This document shows, piece by piece, positions 4,438-5,025 of a stretch of 5,025 nt of DNA. Source of the DNA: Candidatus Rokuibacteriota bacterium. Lineage in GTDB: Bacteria > Methylomirabilota > Methylomirabilia > Rokubacteriales > CSP1-6. Both the position numbers and the translations under genes were made by a program. The notes below the pieces were generated by a model. The model did no database searches. It was given only the letters and a program-made list of their open reading frames with translations, and was not told where the DNA came from. The DNA lies in contig JACQRS010000077.1 of NCBI GenBank assembly GCA_016206385.1, positions 1 through 5,025 on the forward strand, in the 5' to 3' direction. The stretch's first letter is position 1, and every line of letters starts with the position of its first letter.

Positions 4438-5025
4438 TTAAACGCATGTTCCGCTCCTGCAGTCTTGAACCTTTCCCATGCGGATCCAGATCGAACGGCT
4501 GTAGCCCGGGACATTCACTTCTTTTTTGACATAGTTTGCCGATTTCAACCCGAGGTTGAGCCGCATCAGCTTATTGTTGTTGGTAAACCAGACGGCAAAT
4601 TGATTTTGTGAACCTTGGGGGTATTTCAGGGGTCCCAAGATCAGTTTGCCTTGGGCTACGAGATCCTTGACGGTGATCTGAAATGTTCTCTGAAAAAGCG
4701 ATGGATTTTCCGGCCTAAGATCGATCACATAAGTCACATCCTCTGCGCCGTTGGGATTGCCGCCCTTCGGCCGGACCTTCCATCGATAAAGATGGGGACC
4801 GGGATTGGAGGTATTCAAGGGATTGGGCGCTTCAAGGATCTGGACGAGCTCTGTATTTCCAAGATCTTTTTCAAGGGAGCGATAGGCGTAAGTAAGCTGA
4901 TTTTCGAGCTCAGAATAATGCATCCCCGCACCCGTCATTTGGATCACCGAGGATTCGATCGTGGTCGCGGCAAGGAGCATAAAAGAGAGGATGGTCATCG
5001 CAAGGATGAGTTCCAGGAGTGTGAA
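4438..5025 (-). CDS. Prepilin-type N-terminal cleavage/methylation protein (type IV pilin / T2SS pseudopilin-like), 5'-truncated
   Basis: This is a pilin or pseudopilin-like protein, inner-membrane anchored before assembly. The minus-strand frame is open to the window end and reads FTLLELILAMTILSFMLLA, the N-methylated hydrophobic helix of class III-signal proteins, with Phe+1 and Glu+5. The leader and its cleavage-site Gly would lie just outside the window. About 195 residues of the mature chain are visible. A soluble domain with YRSLEKDLGN follows, similar to minor pseudopilins such as the PulJ/GspJ type, but I cannot fix the subtype. Two cysteines near the C-terminus (CRSGTC) could form a small disulfide loop. 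The ATG at 4996-4998 is internal and not the start. Its GC content is near 47% with many A/T third positions, unlike every other gene here, which suggests transfer or a chimeric join. Confidence 0.82.
   Translation of the reverse strand, partial: FTLLELILAMTILSFMLLAATTIESSVIQMTGAGMHYSELENQLTYAYRSLEKDLGNTELVQILEAPNPLNTSNPGPHLYRWKVRPKGGNPNGAEDVTYVIDLRPENPSLFQRTFQITVKDLVAQGKLILGPLKYPQGSQNQFAVWFTNNNKLMRLNLGLKSANYVKKEVNVPGYSRSIWIRMGKVQDCRSGTCV

Noticed and set aside
1..5025. CRISPR arrays, tRNA or rRNA genes, insertion sequences
   Set aside because: I looked for spaced direct repeats, tRNA-like arms, conserved rRNA stretches and transposase motifs and saw none.

Overview
The window is high-GC bacterial DNA (roughly two-thirds or more G+C by eye) up to about position 4,430. 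After that it changes abruptly to DNA of about 47% G+C, estimated from one 60-base line. The main body carries two selenocysteine-encoding genes and a PPOX-class (possibly F420-dependent) flavoenzyme. This suggests an uncultivated, Sec-decoding, high-GC soil or subsurface bacterium. Rokubacteria/NC10-like or Desulfobacterota-like lineages would fit, but that is inference; there is no rRNA or marker gene here.

Positions 1-2433 (+) hold a tightly coupled three-gene unit. It starts with the C-terminal part of an AlkA-type HhH-GPD DNA glycosylase, cut by the window edge. Next is a DUF971/GBBH-like small cysteine-rich protein, then a 14-TM DHA2-type MFS exporter. Both junctions are 4-base ATGA stop/start overlaps.

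Positions 2434-4359 (+) hold a redox cluster, and this is the main discovery. Simple ORF calling would break two genes in it. An OsmC-family gene (2509-3033) has an in-frame TGA exactly where the peroxidatic Cys belongs. A single-domain AhpD/CMD-family gene (3618-3962) has an in-frame TGA at the second Cys of CxxC, giving CxxU. Each TGA is followed by a hairpin that fits the bacterial SECIS model, with a G-containing apical loop beginning after the same 19-nt spacing. Between them lies an unrecognised 172-aa Leu/Ala-rich protein, and after them a PPOX-class oxidoreductase. The likely theme is thiol/selenol-based peroxide detoxification, with the flavoenzyme as a redox neighbour.

Positions 4360-4437 form a short intergenic stretch with a G-rich repeat of the GGGGAGAGGG-type. 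Positions 4438-5025 (-) hold a type IV pilin/type II secretion pseudopilin-like gene whose 5' end is cut by the window edge exactly at Phe+1 of the mature protein. Its low GC and opposite orientation mark a boundary: transferred DNA, a genomic island edge, or an assembly join.
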